DNA of 25,134 bases from JAVBNN01 sp031551525 (GCA_031551525.1 JAVBNN010000019.1:1-25134), one strand, 5' to 3'; shown: positions 13,334 through 22,114, counted from the first letter of the stretch. The notes: a model not told the origin generated them from the sequence alone. Translations and numbers: made by a program.

Positions 13334-16306
13334 TTAATTATTTCCATCGACTGCGTCTATCAGTGAAACTGCTCTGTCAAAATCAAATTCTTCCACTGAA
13401 TGGAGAATATTTACCAGTTGTTGATTGAACTCTTTTCCATAGTCATAGGCCATTATGTCTTTGATTATCTCTGTTGCCTGGTCTCCTTCAAACTTATCCA
13501 AAAGACTTTTAGTTAGGGCAAGTTGCAGTCTGAGTTCCGGAACGGAGCCTTTTAGGAAGGGGGAGGCCGCTGTTTCTGCATTAAAGAAAAGTGTCAATTG
13601 TTCCTGTAAAATCTTCAATTTTTGCAGCATTTCCGGCAAATGTTTGCGGCAAAAAACCAGATTGCCCGCTTTGGATTCTGTTTCCAGTTGTTGGGCCAAG
13701 TTGGCCAGCAAGGTAACGCCGATGTTATTGAGGGAACCCTTTACGCCATGTACTTCGATAGCAAAATTTTTACCGTCATTTTTGTCGAGCAACCCGGACA
13801 GGCGCTCGATAGTGTCCGGGAGACGGCGGCACATGATGCCAAGTGTGCTCTCGAGAACATCCGCCATGCCATTGACCCGCTCTAAAGCCAGATCTACGTC
13901 CATTTCATCGATCTTGCCGCGCAGTGTATCTGTAATGCCGCAGGCCGTGGGGTTTTGTGAAACGGGTAGAGTTGAAGAATGCTCTATTTTTTCTTTGGGC
14001 AGCCATTTATGCAAGAGGTCTGCGAGGAGATGTTTATCTATGGGTTTTGAAAGAAAATCATCCATGCCTGCGGATAAAAGCGATTCGCGAACGCCTGCGA
14101 TCGCGTTGGCAGTTAGGGCGATGACCGTAAGGCCGCCTTGGTTGTTTTTTTGGCGTAGAAGTCGGGTAGTCTCGACTCCGTCCATTTCCGGCATCATATG
14201 ATCCATGAATATTATATCGTAAGACTTCCTCTCTATCATATGCAGGGCTTGCCGCCCACTGGAGGCTGTGTCACAGATTACGCCAAAAGAACGGAGAAGT
14301 CCGGACGCGACATTCAGATTGATCTCATTGTCATCTACGACCAATATATCGGCGCGGGGGGCGGACAGGCAAAGATCAGCGGTCTGTTTCTCTTTTAGGT
14401 CATTTTCGTTGCCAAGCGTCAGGGGCAGCTTGATGTGGAATGTGCTGCCTTTGCCATACTGGCTTTCCAGCCAGATAGCGCCGCCCATTATCTGCACCAG
14501 GTTTTTGGTGATGGACAGACCAAGGCCGGTTCCGCCTATCTTGCGGTTATTGTCTGAATCTAGTTGTTCAAAGTCGTTGAAAACCTTGGGAATATCTTCT
14601 TCTTTTATTCCTATGCCAGTATCTTCTATGTCAAAGTAAAGATAGTTTTCGTCATAAGATGCGCGCAATTTTACCGAACCAGTGGGGGTGAATTTTATCG
14701 CATTGCCAATATTGTTTACCAGTATTTGTCTTAGTCTGATGTCGTCCGCATATAGGCATTTTGGCAAACCGTCGGCCATTTCGAGGTGAAACACCAAACT
14801 GCTTTGGCGTGCGGTATGAGTAAATATGGAATCAAGATGCGCCAAAAGTTCATGCAAATCAAACGATACTGGTAAAATTTGCAGTTTTCCGGCTTCGATT
14901 TTTGAAAAATCCAGTATTTCGTTGATGATGCCCATAAGGGCGTTGGAGGAAGTGCTGATATCGTCTACATATTTTCTCGAGCGGCAAGACAGATTTTCCA
15001 TGCGCAACAATTCGGCCATGCCGATGATGGCATTCATCGGAGTTCTTATTTCATGGCTCATATTTGAGAGAAACTGACTTTTCGCCATGTTGGCCGTTTC
15101 GGCCGCTTCTTTAGCGGAGACCAGCGCCTGATGAGCTTGTTTCAATGCTCTTACGTCGCGGATATAACCGGCCAGATTATAAACATTATTCCTGGTTACC
15201 CGCACCAGTTTTACTTCGGCTGGTATGAGTTCCCCGGAGATGGTGCAGTGCAGCCACTCAAAATCGGAAACCCCCGTTTCAAAGGCTTCGTTGACTTTTT
15301 CCATGGCGATTTCAGATGATTTTCTGCCATTTGGCTGAAATTCGGGCGATAGCATGAAAAATTTTTCGCAGTATTCTTCTTTACTAGAAAGGCCGAATAA
15401 TTTGAGCGTTTCCGGGTTGCAGTCGACCATATTGAGGTTTTCATCCCAAAAATCACAGGCCAAAGGTGTGGCGTCCAGCATGATCTGGGTACGTTCGTCG
15501 GCTTCTTTTACCCGCTGGATAAAGGCTTTTTGCTCGGTAAGGTCTTTGACGTAGGACACCATTTTCCAGGAGTCGTTGAATCTGATCAAAGTCAGCGTGA
15601 CTTCTGTCGGCATCAATTCACCAGTTGTTTTTTTGTGTAACCATTCAAATGTCAGAAGACCATCTTCAAAAGCTTGTCTGGTATTTTGCGCAATGGCGGT
15701 TGCGGATAATCTGCCGTCCGGTTGATATTCGGGCGAGAGCTGGAAAAATTTCTCACAGTACTCTTCGACGCTGGCTAACCCGAATAGCTCTAAGGAGGCT
15801 TTGTTACAGTCTATGATAGAGTAGTTGTCGTCCCAGAGTGTGGCCGAAATGGGTGCGGCATCAAGGATGGAACGCAAGTAAATGCTTGATGTCATCGTAT
15901 CGGCAGATAAGCTGTCTATGCCAACATTCTCTACATAAGCCAGTACACAGTCTTCATTACCGTGTTTAATGCGGTATAATTGTACATCTGTAGGGATGAG
16001 ACGGCCCTTTATATCTTTATGCAGCCAGTCAAACTGGGCGGAACCTTTGGCAAGAGCTTCGGATATTTTGTGGCTGGCTTTCTCCGCGGATATCGTTTTG
16101 TCGGGTTGATGTAACGGTGAAAGAAAGGCAAACGAAGTATGTTGCCCACCAAGACCAAACAGGCCGGCTGCTTTTTGGTTAAAATAGACGATATCGTGGA
16201 GACTGTTGAGACAAAGCGTCGCGATGGGGTTATGGTCGAGTATCGCGCGGGCTTCTGCGGTTAGAGAGAGGTTATTCGGATGGGAGTGCGGCTCTTTATT
16301 TGTCAC
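13334..16306 (-). CDS. Hybrid sensor histidine kinase: PAS x3, HisKA, HATPase, receiver, HPt
   Basis: A large cytoplasmic-type hybrid kinase; I see no membrane helix. The start chosen is GTG 16306 (990 aa), with AAGGA eight bases before it. ATG 16339 (1001 aa) lies within a few bases of the probable transcription start and has no ribosome binding site. Three PAS units occupy about residues 15-395. Next come HisKA (FLSNMSHEIRTPMNAIIGM, His about 418), HATPase (N box NNIGNAIKFTP; EDTGIGI; GGTGLGLSI), a receiver (ILVVDDNE, Asp about 701 in IIFMDHMMPEMDG, KPI), and an HPt domain (EVHGVKGSLNNIG, His about 852). A final helical module resembles one in the adjacent response regulator. The architecture predicts a His-Asp-His relay ending on that regulator. 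The signal sensed is unknown. Confidence 0.94.
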   Translation of the reverse strand: MTNKEPHSHPNNLSLTAEARAILDHNPIATLCLNSLHDIVYFNQKAAGLFGLGGQHTSFAFLSPLHQPDKTISAEKASHKISEALAKGSAQFDWLHKDIKGRLIPTDVQLYRIKHGNEDCVLAYVENVGIDSLSADTMTSSIYLRSILDAAPISATLWDDNYSIIDCNKASLELFGLASVEEYCEKFFQLSPEYQPDGRLSATAIAQNTRQAFEDGLLTFEWLHKKTTGELMPTEVTLTLIRFNDSWKMVSYVKDLTEQKAFIQRVKEADERTQIMLDATPLACDFWDENLNMVDCNPETLKLFGLSSKEEYCEKFFMLSPEFQPNGRKSSEIAMEKVNEAFETGVSDFEWLHCTISGELIPAEVKLVRVTRNNVYNLAGYIRDVRALKQAHQALVSAKEAAETANMAKSQFLSNMSHEIRTPMNAIIGMAELLRMENLSCRSRKYVDDISTSSNALMGIINEILDFSKIEAGKLQILPVSFDLHELLAHLDSIFTHTARQSSLVFHLEMADGLPKCLYADDIRLRQILVNNIGNAIKFTPTGSVKLRASYDENYLYFDIEDTGIGIKEEDIPKVFNDFEQLDSDNNRKIGGTGLGLSITKNLVQIMGGAIWLESQYGKGSTFHIKLPLTLGNENDLKEKQTADLCLSAPRADILVVDDNEINLNVASGLLRSFGVICDTASSGRQALHMIERKSYDIIFMDHMMPEMDGVETTRLLRQKNNQGGLTVIALTANAIAGVRESLLSAGMDDFLSKPIDKHLLADLLHKWLPKEKIEHSSTLPVSQNPTACGITDTLRGKIDEMDVDLALERVNGMADVLESTLGIMCRRLPDTIERLSGLLDKNDGKNFAIEVHGVKGSLNNIGVTLLANLAQQLETESKAGNLVFCRKHLPEMLQKLKILQEQLTLFFNAETAASPFLKGSVPELRLQLALTKSLLDKFEGDQATEIIKDIMAYDYGKEFNQQLVNILHSVEEFDFDRAVSLIDAVDGNN

Positions 16307-16353
16307 GGTATACATCCTTAAATGATAGCTAGGTAGCATAATTATATAATTTT

Positions 16354-16382
16354 ACTATAGCAATATATCGTAATAATATCAA
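16354..16382 (-). promoter_or_regulatory. Promoter of the histidine kinase/response regulator operon
   Basis: On the minus strand TTGATA (16382-16377), a 17-base spacer and TATAGT (16359-16354), with TGC extending the -10 box. Transcription would begin near 16346, which makes ATG 16339 an unlikely start and favours GTG 16306 or ATG 16315. Confidence 0.7.
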
Positions 16383-16529
16383 CATTAATTAACTGAAATT
16401 AACTGGGTAATGGTAATATTGCAGAATAGTTACTATATAGCGTTTTTCAAAAAGCTTTGTCAAAAAACCTCAAAAAGGTTAAACTCTGATTAACGAATAT
16501 TTATTATATAAATTGTAGGAGGGGAAAAT

Positions 16530-17126
16530 ATGGACTGTACCAAGTGCCCGGATAACAAGTGTTATGCCGGAGGGAGAAATTGCCTTGGTCTCACTGGCGA
16601 AGAAGTGGGAGACTTATATGATGAAGGGGAGCGTCGGTATATGCTGGCGGCCGGTTGCACTGAAGCCGATAATTATATGAAATTCACAAGGTTAGAGGAA
16701 AGCGTTTATTACGCCAATGCGCTGGGGATAAAAAAACTGGGCGTGGCTTTTTGCATAGGTTTGCGCAAAGAAGCCAGCCTGGTCGTACAATACCTAGCGA
16801 AAGAAGGGTTCAAGGTGGAGGCGCTGTGCTGCAAAGTATGCGGGATAGATAAGGATGAGTTTGACTTGCCTAAAATAAGAAAAGGGTCACAGGAGAGCAT
16901 GTGTAATCCTAAAGCGCAGGCTAAAGCGATGAACGACGCCGGTACAGAGCTTAATTTTACCGTGGGGCTGTGTGTAGGGCATGATGTTCTATTTGGATTG
17001 GGCAGCCGCGCGCCGGTGTGTTGCCTGATAACCAAGGATCGGATATTGGCGCACAATCCAGTAGGGGCCGTCGCATCGCGTTATTGGCGGAAAAAGCTGG
17101 GGATAGTGGCTGAAGGCGATAATTAG
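16530..17126 (+). CDS. DUF1847 cysteine-rich (metal-binding) protein
   Basis: A 198-aa cytoplasmic protein with 12 cysteines and no membrane segment. The N-terminus MDCTKCPDNKCYAGGRNC supplies a C-x2-C-x4-C-x6-C cluster. Further cysteines occur in GVAFCIGLRKEA, LCCKVCGIDKDEF, MCNPKAQA, TVGLCVGHDVLF and PVCCLITKDR. This order is characteristic of DUF1847 proteins, which are common in anaerobic Firmicutes and annotated as metal-binding; no activity is established. The start ATG 16530 has GGAGGGG upstream. The gene runs divergently from the kinase operon. Possible plus-strand promoter boxes (TTGTCA, 17 bases, TAAACT near 16457-16485) lie in between. Confidence 0.9.
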   Translation: MDCTKCPDNKCYAGGRNCLGLTGEEVGDLYDEGERRYMLAAGCTEADNYMKFTRLEESVYYANALGIKKLGVAFCIGLRKEASLVVQYLAKEGFKVEALCCKVCGIDKDEFDLPKIRKGSQESMCNPKAQAKAMNDAGTELNFTVGLCVGHDVLFGLGSRAPVCCLITKDRILAHNPVGAVASRYWRKKLGIVAEGDN

Positions 17127-17175
17127 CCGTACTACATGCAGATACGGAAAAATACCAAAAAAAATTCGTGATTAG

Positions 17176-17184
17176 TGCTATACT
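17176..17184 (+). promoter_or_regulatory. Candidate extended -10 promoter of the MATE gene cluster
   Basis: TGCTATACT at 17176-17184 is a good extended -10 element about 35 bp before the MATE start. No -35 box is evident. It is the only clear promoter-like element upstream of the MATE-GTPase-TM2-thrC run. Confidence 0.45.
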
Positions 17185-17217
17185 TAAGTTTAATAATGGT
17201 AATGCACTGGTGATGAG

Positions 17218-18576
17218 TTGAAATTGTTGACAAATTATGAAGTCGGAAATATAAAAAAGTATATGCTGGGTCAGATAGGGACGCTGGCCTGGCCGGTCGT
17301 GGCCGAGATGACCTGCCTCGTTATCGGTGGTGTTTTGACTACCGCTATGGTAGGCAGTTTTGGCGCTGTGGAAGTGGCATCGGTTGGCTTGGCTATGCTT
17401 TTGCAGGCTACCGCGGCTATGGTCATAGCGGCTTTTGGTGTGGGCTCCGGGGCGCTTTGCGCAAGGTCCATCGGGGCGCGCGACTTTGAAGGAGCACGTT
17501 ATATATCAGGACAGACGATTTCCATAGGTGTAGTGCTTAGTTTGGTTGCGGCTTTTCTCGGGGTAAAAGGCGGGCGGTTTTTGGTTTCGCTGGCCAGCCC
17601 AGACGAGCAGGTCATAAGTATGGCGGGCGATTTTATTGAAATCATGGCGTTTTTTCTGCCTGTTATGGCCGTGACTAATATTTGCCTGGCTGGGGTGCGC
17701 TCAACCGGAAAAACGCGTATAGCTATGATGGTAGCGGTTTTAGGCCTTTGTCTGTCGCTTTCGGTTACCTATGCCGCGCTTTTTTATTTTAAAACGGGCG
17801 TGCGTGGAGCAGTGTTCGGGATCGCCTCATCGCAGTCGTTGGCGGCGGTGCTGAGTTTTATGGCCGTACGTTCACCGTGGATATTGGGCGTTCGGATGAA
17901 ACATATTTTCCCCTGGCGGCCAGCGGTCATGCTGAACATATTGAGGATAAGCATACCGGCGGCTTTCGAGCAGTTTGCCATACAGAGCGGGCGGTTGTGT
18001 TTTTCTTTGCTGATGGCCTCGGCCGGCGCAGTGCAGTTTGCCGGACATAATGTGGCTTTGCAGATAGAGTCCATTTCTTTTATGCCGGGCATGGCGTTTG
18101 GTATCGCGGCCATGACGCTGGTCGGGCAAAATTTGGGGCGCGGCCTTCCGCACCGGGCCAAGCAGTATGCCTGGTTCACCTGTTTTATCGGGGCGACGGT
18201 TATGGGTTTTTTGGGCGTGCTGTTTTATGTGTTTTCTGAGCAGTTAACCGCCTTTTTCATAAAAGACCCGGCAGTTTTGGAGTGGGGACGGGGCTGTGTG
18301 CGAGTGGCTGCCATTGAACAGGTCGCTTTGGCGTTGGGCATGATATTGCCGGGTGTGCTGCGTGGCGCTGGTGATACTGTGTCACCCATGTATGTGGCGA
18401 TTTTTGGTTCATGGCTGTTTCGCATACCCATACTTTTGTTTATCAAGCACATGGGCATATTCACCGTGGTGGTCGGCTGGTCTGTGGCGTGTATAGATTT
18501 TGTCATACGGGCCATCCTGTTTATATACATAGTGCGCAGAAAAGATTGGTCGGCGTTGTCTTATGAAAGAAGATAA
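17218..18576 (+). CDS. MATE family efflux transporter
   Basis: A 452-aa membrane protein with about 12 hydrophobic segments in two related halves, as expected for multidrug and toxin extrusion (MATE) proteins that exchange Na+ or H+ for cationic drugs. Typical pieces are LAWPVVAEMTCLVIGGVLTT in helix 1, FGVGSGALCARSIGA, the CLAGVRSTGKTR segment between helices, GQNLGRGLPHRAKQYA and GVLRGAGDTVSPM. The start is uncertain. TTG 17218 gives full length but only GGTGAT lies nearby, and in-frame TTGs at 17224 and 17227 or ATG 17263 (MLGQIGTLAW) are alternatives. The stop is 14 bp before the GTPase gene, so the two are probably cotranscribed. The substrate is not predictable. Confidence 0.9.
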   Translation: MKLLTNYEVGNIKKYMLGQIGTLAWPVVAEMTCLVIGGVLTTAMVGSFGAVEVASVGLAMLLQATAAMVIAAFGVGSGALCARSIGARDFEGARYISGQTISIGVVLSLVAAFLGVKGGRFLVSLASPDEQVISMAGDFIEIMAFFLPVMAVTNICLAGVRSTGKTRIAMMVAVLGLCLSLSVTYAALFYFKTGVRGAVFGIASSQSLAAVLSFMAVRSPWILGVRMKHIFPWRPAVMLNILRISIPAAFEQFAIQSGRLCFSLLMASAGAVQFAGHNVALQIESISFMPGMAFGIAAMTLVGQNLGRGLPHRAKQYAWFTCFIGATVMGFLGVLFYVFSEQLTAFFIKDPAVLEWGRGCVRVAAIEQVALALGMILPGVLRGAGDTVSPMYVAIFGSWLFRIPILLFIKHMGIFTVVVGWSVACIDFVIRAILFIYIVRRKDWSALSYERR

Positions 18577-18590
18577 AGAGGTAAAACATA

Positions 18591-19880
18591 ATGGAAGAAG
18601 CCAGGCTTACAAACGAGGAGATAAGCGCGCGCATACAAAAAACTGCCGATACCCTGGCGAATTTCGATAGTTTTTTGCAGGAAACGGTAGGGCGTATCCC
18701 GGGCGGCTCCCTCTTGACCAATGAGATAATGGACAAGATAAGAGCCGAGGCGGCAGTTTTAGCTGATGTGATAAATAATCCGCGCCCACCGAGATTTTTA
18801 CTGGTCGGCAAGACCGGCGTCGGCAAGAGCAGTCTGATAAATGCCATGGTGGGCTCTTATGTGGCGGAAGTGAGTCCAGTACGTGTGGGCACTAAAGAGT
18901 CCGAGCTGCTGTCGGTAAAAAAAGCCGGGCGTGTTCTGATGGAGGTAATAGACACCAGGGGGATATTCGAGTCGTCCCCTGGTGACAGCAAGGCGGCCGG
19001 TCTCCAACTACAGCAGGCGATAGAGAGGCTTCGGCCGGACGCCGCTTTATTTGTTTTTAAGGCCAAAGATCGGGCGCACCTTGATATAGATGTACGCTTG
19101 GTGCGGGAGTATTTGTCGGACGGAATGAAAGGATTTCCACTTATCGCGGTGGTGTCGCAAGTAGACGAACTTGACCCGGCCAGGGAAAAGGCGGCGGCAG
19201 AATATTCTTTGGCCAAGATGGAAAATATCAAACAGGCGGTCGTCCAGGTAGAGGATATTTTGCGCGGCGGCCAGCTGAAATATTTAGCGGCTGTTCCGGT
19301 AGCCGCTTATATGGAGTGGTCCTTCCCCCAAGGGGCTTTACTCGAAGAAAAAACGTCCAGTCCATGTGTTTTTGATGGGCGCTATAATATAAACGAACTC
19401 TTGGATACATTGGAAAAAAACATGGAAATAAGGGCCCAGATCGGTCTTTTACTTTGCACGAGGAGTGAACTGGCGTTGAAAAAAATCGCCGCCATGGTGG
19501 TGGATACCATGGCGGGCGTCGCTTCGGCCATAGCGGTGACGCCTATCCCGGTGGCGGACATATTCCCGCTCCTAGCTCTACAAACCTCCATGATAATGGT
19601 CATAGCCTATTTGTCGGGCAAAAAACTTGACCTTAACGGTGCGAAAGACTTTATGCTTTCACTTGGGATGGTGGGTGTAGGCGGCTACACTTTCCGATTT
19701 TTGGCGCAGCAACTTACCAAACTGCTGCCCCTGCCGGGGGCTGGCAGTATCATAAGCGCCGGGGTGGCCTATAAAGGGACGAATGCGCTTGGAAAGGCCG
19801 CACTGGCTTTTTATTTTGACAATGTCCTTGACAAAGAAAAGTTGCGGCAAATAGTCAGTTCACAGTTTGAGAAAAAATAG
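18591..19880 (+). CDS. GTPase with C-terminal DUF697/YcjF-like membrane domain
   Basis: A 429-aa protein. After about 65 helical residues comes a GTPase domain of the Era/TrmE-like group. It has the G1 P-loop GKTGVGKSS (73-81), conserved T101 as probable G2, the G3 motif DTRG (121-124; usual form DTPG), and S-Q-V-D (189-192) at the G4 position, where N/TKxD is typical. The C-terminal part (about 300-420) contains hydrophobic helices with AIAVTPIPVADIFPLLALQ, a hallmark of DUF697. This domain is attached to YcjF/YcjX-type and other membrane-associated GTPases of unknown role. ATG 18591 is preceded by AGAGGT ten bases upstream. The gene lies between the MATE and TM2 genes with gaps under 20 bp, consistent with an operon. 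Confidence 0.9.
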   Translation: MEEARLTNEEISARIQKTADTLANFDSFLQETVGRIPGGSLLTNEIMDKIRAEAAVLADVINNPRPPRFLLVGKTGVGKSSLINAMVGSYVAEVSPVRVGTKESELLSVKKAGRVLMEVIDTRGIFESSPGDSKAAGLQLQQAIERLRPDAALFVFKAKDRAHLDIDVRLVREYLSDGMKGFPLIAVVSQVDELDPAREKAAAEYSLAKMENIKQAVVQVEDILRGGQLKYLAAVPVAAYMEWSFPQGALLEEKTSSPCVFDGRYNINELLDTLEKNMEIRAQIGLLLCTRSELALKKIAAMVVDTMAGVASAIAVTPIPVADIFPLLALQTSMIMVIAYLSGKKLDLNGAKDFMLSLGMVGVGGYTFRFLAQQLTKLLPLPGAGSIISAGVAYKGTNALGKAALAFYFDNVLDKEKLRQIVSSQFEKK

Positions 19881-19896
19881 CGGCAGGAGTGAAAAT

Positions 19897-20250
19897 ATGC
19901 GTAGCAAGGCAATAGCTTTCTGGTTATGTTTGTTTCTTGGCGTTTTCGGCATACATCGTTTTTATTTAGGCAAACCGTTTAGCGGTGTACTATGGTTTTT
20001 TACTGCCGGATTTTTTGGTATAGGATTATTTTTTGATATTTTACGCATAGGATTTGGCCTGATGCGCGATGGACAGGGAAATGCCCTGGCCGTGCCAGGT
20101 TTTTTGCATAACAGCCTAATAAAAGCGGTCACTGTTTTTATGATTGTCTGGCTGGCGGCATGTGTCGCATTTGTTGTTCACAGTGTCATTACCCAACCGC
20201 AGCTCCCGCTTTTTGATCCGGGGCGTTTGCCTAAACCTTTAACGGTATAA
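19897..20250 (+). CDS. TM2 domain-containing membrane protein
   Basis: 117 aa from ATG 19897, with AGGAG seven bases upstream. An upstream in-frame ATG at 19867 would overlap the GTPase gene and lacks a site. The N-terminal 60 residues are a TM2 domain: a short hydrophobic helix, the motif GVFGIHRFYLGK (about residues 15-26), a second helix, and an aspartate-containing turn DILRIG. A third hydrophobic segment follows (about 75-95), then a proline-rich tail. TM2 domains occur in many small bacterial membrane proteins whose function is not known. It starts 16 bp after the GTPase stop and ends 19 bp before threonine synthase. Confidence 0.88.
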   Translation: MRSKAIAFWLCLFLGVFGIHRFYLGKPFSGVLWFFTAGFFGIGLFFDILRIGFGLMRDGQGNALAVPGFLHNSLIKAVTVFMIVWLAACVAFVVHSVITQPQLPLFDPGRLPKPLTV

Positions 20251-20269
20251 AAATTGTGAGGTGAACAGA

Positions 20270-21466
20270 ATGAAAATGATTTGTACGGCGTGTAAGGCTA
20301 CTTTTGAGGGAGCCCAGTTGCGTTGCGTATCTTGTTCAGGTCCTTTGGACGTAATGCCGCTTACAGAGGGTACAATACGGCGAGGCGATAAACCGGGAGC
20401 GTCCATATTGGAACGCTACTTGGATTTTTTACCCTTAGACCGGGTAAACACCGCTCTTGCGCTGGGCGAAGGGAATACGCCGCTTCTGCCTTCGGGAAAA
20501 CTGGCGGAGGTTAGCGGGATAGGCAAACTATTCTTTAAAAATGAAGCGCAAAACCCCACTTGGTCGTTTAAAGACCGCGGCACTGCAGTTGGGGTACAGT
20601 ATGCCGCGGCGCATGGATATAAGCGTATAGGAGCAGTGTCAACAGGCAATATGGCCGCCTCGGTGGCGGCGTATGGGGCGCGGGCGGGGATGGATACTTT
20701 TATCTTCGTCAGCGATCGGATAGATGTAGAAAAAGTCAGCCCTATCGCTATTTACGGGCCACATCTTTTCAAAGTGGCCGGCGATTACAGCCAGCTATAC
20801 TTTGAAACGTTAAAAATCGGTGCGGAAAATGATATATTTTTCATCAATTCGGATGTTCCTTTGCGGGTGGAGGGTTCTAAAACCATTGCTTTCGAGATAT
20901 GCGAGCAATTGTCTTTTGACGCACCTGATTATGTGGTGGTGCCGACCAGCGCGGGCGGCAATTTTCGCGGTATAGCCAAGGGGTTTATGGAGTTTCATAA
21001 ATTGGGCTTTATCAATAAGATGCCGCATATGGTGTGCGCCCAAGCGGCGGGCTGCTCACCCATACACAACGCGTTCAGTCAGGGTAAAAGCGTGGTAGAA
21101 AGGGTAGAACATCCAGATACTATCGCGCACGCTATTAACAATCCCTTCCCGCCGAGCGGCAACGCAGTATTGTCTATACTTGGTGAATATAATGGCGTGT
21201 CAGTATCGGTGACGGACGAGGAAATGATCAGGGCGCAAAAGATGTTGGCCGAAGAGGGGCTGTTTGTGCAGCCCGATTCTGCAGTGACACTGGCTGCGAC
21301 GATCAAGCTGGGGCAGGACGGCCTTATGGAAAAGGACGCGTCAGTTGTTTGCGTATTGACCGGTTCGGGCCTTAAATTTACCAAGGCGCTGGAATTGCAC
21401 GATATCAAGAGTCATAATGTCGGTATTGGTGAAGTAGGAAAATATATAAGTAAACAATTTGGTTGA
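20270..21466 (+). CDS. thrC: Threonine synthase
   Basis: PLP enzyme that converts O-phospho-L-homoserine to L-threonine, the last step of threonine synthesis. The start is ATG 20270 (398 aa), with GAGGTGA five bases upstream; GTG 20261 overlaps that site. An N-terminal zinc-ribbon-like segment (C5-x2-C8...C19-x2-C22) precedes the catalytic domain. This has LGEGNTPLLPS (66-76), the PLP-lysine motif NPTWSFKDRG (Lys101), VSTGNMAASVAAYGA (PLP phosphate loop) and TSAGGNFRG. The C-terminal ETG-like VLTGSGLKFTKAL is normal for the family. No hom or thrB is nearby, so it is separated from the rest of the pathway and seems cotranscribed with the TM2 gene. No T-box or other leader is seen in the 19-bp gap. 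Confidence 0.95.
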   Translation: MKMICTACKATFEGAQLRCVSCSGPLDVMPLTEGTIRRGDKPGASILERYLDFLPLDRVNTALALGEGNTPLLPSGKLAEVSGIGKLFFKNEAQNPTWSFKDRGTAVGVQYAAAHGYKRIGAVSTGNMAASVAAYGARAGMDTFIFVSDRIDVEKVSPIAIYGPHLFKVAGDYSQLYFETLKIGAENDIFFINSDVPLRVEGSKTIAFEICEQLSFDAPDYVVVPTSAGGNFRGIAKGFMEFHKLGFINKMPHMVCAQAAGCSPIHNAFSQGKSVVERVEHPDTIAHAINNPFPPSGNAVLSILGEYNGVSVSVTDEEMIRAQKMLAEEGLFVQPDSAVTLAATIKLGQDGLMEKDASVVCVLTGSGLKFTKALELHDIKSHNVGIGEVGKYISKQFG

Positions 21467-21581
21467 TAGTGGTAAAGGCCGAAAATTAAAAAGGGCATGC
21501 GTTTAAGTTTCAATTTAACCGTTTAACCGTTTGTTTGGGGAATTATAAAAATAATCTTCAAGTAGTTAGTTTCAATATGTA

Positions 21582-21617
21582 AAAAAGCACTCTACGCAAG
21601 GCAGAGAGTGCTTTTTG
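21582..21617. terminator. Bidirectional terminator downstream of thrC
   Basis: AAAAAGCACTCT (21582-21593) pairs perfectly with AGAGTGCTTTTT (21605-21616) around an 11-nt loop. The A and T runs on both sides would allow use by thrC and by the convergent membrane protein gene. Confidence 0.92.
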
Positions 21618-21631
21618 TCTATAATTGGACT

Positions 21632-21658
21632 TTGCGGCTTAGGCCGCAAGCTTTTTTT
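21632..21658 (+). terminator. Second terminator downstream of thrC
   Basis: TTGCGGC (21632-21638) pairs with GCCGCAA (21643-21649) around TTAG and is followed by GC and seven T residues. It reads only in the plus direction and backs up the preceding terminator. Confidence 0.85.
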
Positions 21659-21664
21659 CCTTTG

Positions 21665-22114
21665 TTATGGTAAAAACCCTCTTACTGTGCTGGCTAGTTG
21701 TCCGGTGTGAAAGAGCCAACTGGAAATGATGACCAGCGGGCCGGATACTAGGGCCAATACGAGGGCGAACAGGCGACCGATAAAATAAATAAGATTGGTT
21801 ATGGCCTGGAGTATCAGGCACACAAAAAAACCCAAGGCGAACGCTACCGTATAATAGGCTGCCGCCTTTAGTGAAACTAACGTGATCATGTAGATGAACA
21901 TGCAAAGAGCTATAGTCAGGGCGAGCGTGCTGCTTGAGTTACAGATGTCGCCCAGCAGGCCTTTTGCATAGCGGCGTGACGACCGTCCCCAACCGATAGA
22001 GGCGACTAAAAAACCCACGATAACACCGAGAAATAAAATGTCGGCTGGCAGTCCCAAAAGCAGTTCTTTTAAAGTAGTCAGTAATTCTGAAAAAAAAGCC
22101 ACTACTGTATCCAT
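21665..22114 (-). CDS. Small multi-pass membrane protein, function unknown
   Basis: 149 aa from ATG 22114, which has AGGAGG five bases upstream. The frame stays open to 22144, but the added residues include the ribosome binding site. About four hydrophobic segments are visible, near residues 23-42, 60-83, 85-110 and 113-135, with a short basic loop WGRSSRRYAKG after the first. I do not recognise a family. The gene is flanked by the thrC terminators on one side and by two overlapping promoters on the other, so it is a single-gene unit. Confidence 0.8.
   Translation of the reverse strand: MDTVVAFFSELLTTLKELLLGLPADILFLGVIVGFLVASIGWGRSSRRYAKGLLGDICNSSSTLALTIALCMFIYMITLVSLKAAAYYTVAFALGFFVCLILQAITNLIYFIGRLFALVLALVSGPLVIISSWLFHTGQLASTVRGFLP

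Noticed and set aside
13455..14201. A 248-codon plus-strand open frame opposite the kinase gene.
   Set aside because: It is antisense to the receiver/HPt part of the kinase, has no ribosome binding site and no recognisable domain.
16307..16339. Start of the histidine kinase at ATG 16339.
   Set aside because: It has no ribosome binding site and sits only about seven bases after the predicted transcription start. GTG 16306 has AAGGA at good spacing.
17127..17150. CCGTA...TACGG hairpin after the DUF1847 gene as a terminator.
   Set aside because: The stem is only 5 bp and is followed by A residues, not T. It does not meet the form of an intrinsic terminator.
21514..21531. Short tandem repeat of an AACCGTTT-type 8-mer after thrC.
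   Set aside because: Only two copies, no spacers and no coding or structural context. It is not a CRISPR or a known regulatory array.
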